54,829 nt of DNA, from NCBI GenBank assembly GCA_938074325.1, contig CALJFZ010000019.1:1-54829 (forward strand), read 5' to 3'. Positions 53,723-54,829 of this stretch are shown piece by piece (position 1 is the stretch's first letter; every line of letters starts with the position of its first letter). The position numbers and the translations under genes are program-made. This DNA comes from an uncultured Flavobacteriales bacterium. GTDB lineage: Bacteria > Bacteroidota > Bacteroidia > Flavobacteriales_D > Sanyastnellaceae. The notes under the pieces are model-generated. The model saw nothing but the letters and a program-made list of their open reading frames with translations, ran no database searches and had not been told where the DNA came from.

Positions 53723-54829
53723 TTAGTCTTGGAAATCTGAGACAGTAGCCGCGTTGTTGCTAGAGTCCAGGTAGAAACGGAGGGTCAAGCCGCTGTTGTA
53801 AGTACCAGCTGCCGTCGTGAAGCTCAAAGAGCATGACACGTATCCGTCGGTCTGTCCACCAGCCAATGCTACGATGTCCGTGTATCCAATGTTGAACGTG
53901 GATGAACTAGCGTCTGTATTTGACCATGCAGTCGCACCGTCAGTCAAGTCGTTAGAGTTACCACGTGCGCGCAAAGTTGCACCGGTAACGTTGTCCATGT
54001 TCTCACCGTATACAGAGATGGTGTAGTTGATCAAAGCGTTCTCTTCAGAAGAGTAGAGCAACAAGTCACCGTTGATGTAGTAGATCACGTCGTTCGAAGT
54101 AGAGTTCGTAGCGTCGTAGTCGAACATCACCGGAGGCGTGATAGCGTCAGCAATCGCGTCGTCCACGTAAGTCTTGTTGGTCAAGTGGCTTCCTGAAGAA
54201 GGAACCGCTGCAGAAGTAACGTTTCCGGTCACGCCGAGTGAACCACTAACGTTCATGTCTCCATTGTACGTAGCGTCCTCTTGAACGATCAAGCGTGGAG
54301 TAGTCAACGTAGTCGCTGAACCGCCCTGTGCTTGGTTGTCGTCTTGCGTCGTGATGGTCACCGCAGCACCGCCCTGTGAGTTGTTCACAGTGAATACAGT
54401 ACCTGCGTTGTTCGCAGAGTTCAAGAACGTGTTGTCCTCAACAGTAACGTTGTTCTGGAATGTCGCGTCCTCTTGAACGTTCAATGTTCCGTCGATGTCC
54501 GTCACGTCCAGGTTAGACGTTCCGTCCACGTCGAGGTCAGCATTCAAGTCAGCGTTTCCGGTTACTTCCAATGTGCTAGACAAAGTAGTCGCTCCGGTCA
54601 CACCCAACGTGCTAGACAATGTCGCAGCACCTGTTACATCCAACGTGCTAGACAAAGTCGTAGCGCCAGTTACACCGAGGGTTCCGCTTACGTCAGCGTT
54701 GCCGTTGATGTCAGCATCACCATTGATTGTAGCCAAACCGTCAGCTGTAACAGCGTCCATGGTAGTAGCACCATCAACGTTCAAACCAGCCTGCAAGTCA
54801 GCAGCACCGTCAGCAGTGATCGCTGCCAT
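53723..54829 (-). CDS. Repeat-rich fibre-like surface protein (5' end beyond window)
   Basis: The open frame runs from the right edge; the ATG at 54829 is simply in frame and the true start is probably outside, so the length is unknown (at least 368 residues). The N-terminal visible part has beta-rich repeats: about three copies of a 12-residue unit, V-T-G-A-x-T-L-S-S-T-L-x, within 54564-54680, and related D-V-D-G-x-x-x-L units. LTNKTYVDDAIADA at mid-length is typical of tail-fibre-like proteins. The C-terminal 130 residues form a globular, Ser/Thr/Asn-rich domain. A cell-surface fibre or adhesin is likely; no specific function can be claimed. Confidence 0.75.
   Translation of the reverse strand: MAAITADGAADLQAGLNVDGATTMDAVTADGLATINGDADINGNADVSGTLGVTGATTLSSTLDVTGAATLSSTLGVTGATTLSSTLEVTGNADLNADLDVDGTSNLDVTDIDGTLNVQEDATFQNNVTVEDNTFLNSANNAGTVFTVNNSQGGAAVTITTQDDNQAQGGSATTLTTPRLIVQEDATYNGDMNVSGSLGVTGNVTSAAVPSSGSHLTNKTYVDDAIADAITPPVMFDYDATNSTSNDVIYYINGDLLLYSSEENALINYTISVYGENMDNVTGATLRARGNSNDLTDGATAWSNTDASSSTFNIGYTDIVALAGGQTDGYVSCSLSFTTAAGTYNSGLTLRFYLDSSNNAATVSDFQD
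54564..54680 (-). repeat. 36-base tandem repeats in the fibre-like gene
   Basis: About three near-identical 36-base units, each coding for V-T-G-A-x-T-L-S-S-T-L-x. The units differ by a few bases, including C/T and A/T changes that mostly keep the amino acids, so they are under protein-level selection. Copy number beyond the edge is unknown. Confidence 0.8.

Noticed and set aside
53723-54829. Prophage tail fibre
   Set aside because: The repeats look fibre-like, but no other phage structural, integrase or lysis gene is seen, and the neighbouring gene encodes a secreted dockerin-like protein.

Overview
The window looks like a chromosomal segment of a Bacteroidota, most likely a GC-richer relative of the Flavobacteriales. 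The evidence is protein and promoter style: four secreted proteins with type IX secretion (T9SS) type A sorting domains plus one gliding-motility/type B C-terminus, the T9SS component PorZ, a long SecA with an N-terminal insertion, a eukaryote-like class Ia NrdB, and promoters of the Bacteroidota form TTG-N19..23-TAnnTTTG. Shine-Dalgarno sequences are essentially absent. No tRNA, rRNA, insertion sequence, prophage or CRISPR array was seen. It is an ordinary core-genome stretch with dense, often overlapping operons. The genus cannot be named from sequence alone.

Layout. 1-4.6 kb (minus): rimP-nusA-infB, with infB cut by the left edge; a promoter and a terminator-like hairpin lie in the rimP leader. 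4.6-9.9 kb (plus): an AlbA_2-domain protein, porZ, and a transaminase/omega-amidase pair. 9.9-16.1 kb (minus): glutaryl-CoA dehydrogenase, rnhA, purN and a large DUF2723 membrane protein. 16.2-26.7 kb (minus): a PKD T9SS cargo, then GH3-udk-arsC-eamA-haaO, then two paralogous T9SS cargo proteins. 26.8-29.6 kb (minus): gcvP. 29.8-32.7 kb (plus): a UbiA-like membrane protein, kynureninase and a KtrA-type potassium regulator. 32.7-37.1 kb (minus): a type B T9SS protein, an Ig-like lipoprotein, free-methionine-R-sulfoxide reductase and a ComF-like protein. 37.2-38.1 kb (plus): a DUF72 protein. 38.1-41.9 kb (minus): a DinB/DUF1569 protein and secA. 42.5-46.0 kb (plus): nrdB-nrdA after a 554-base non-coding region. 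46.1-47.5 kb (minus): ctaA with a copper-type HMA lipoprotein. 47.6-53.1 kb (plus): an EamA transporter, rplU-rpmA, and serS-lipoprotein-TPR. 53.25-54.83 kb (minus): a dockerin-like secreted protein and a repeat-rich fibre-like protein cut by the right edge.

How the genes fit together. Translation and transcription housekeeping (infB, nusA, rimP, serS, rplU, rpmA), deoxynucleotide synthesis (nrdAB), protein export (secA, porZ) and export cargo dominate. Kynureninase and 3-hydroxyanthranilate dioxygenase lie in separate operons and together point to NAD synthesis or tryptophan breakdown through kynurenine. The HMA lipoprotein next to heme A synthase suggests cytochrome oxidase assembly.

The most noteworthy signals are: a recurring TAnnTTTG-like element placed only 3-7 bases before many start codons, implying widespread leaderless transcripts; the candidate attenuator in front of rimP-nusA-infB; a UbiA-like protein that lacks the first Asp-rich motif; and the dockerin-like/fibre-like secreted pair at the right edge. 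I did not find a clearly new multi-gene system.
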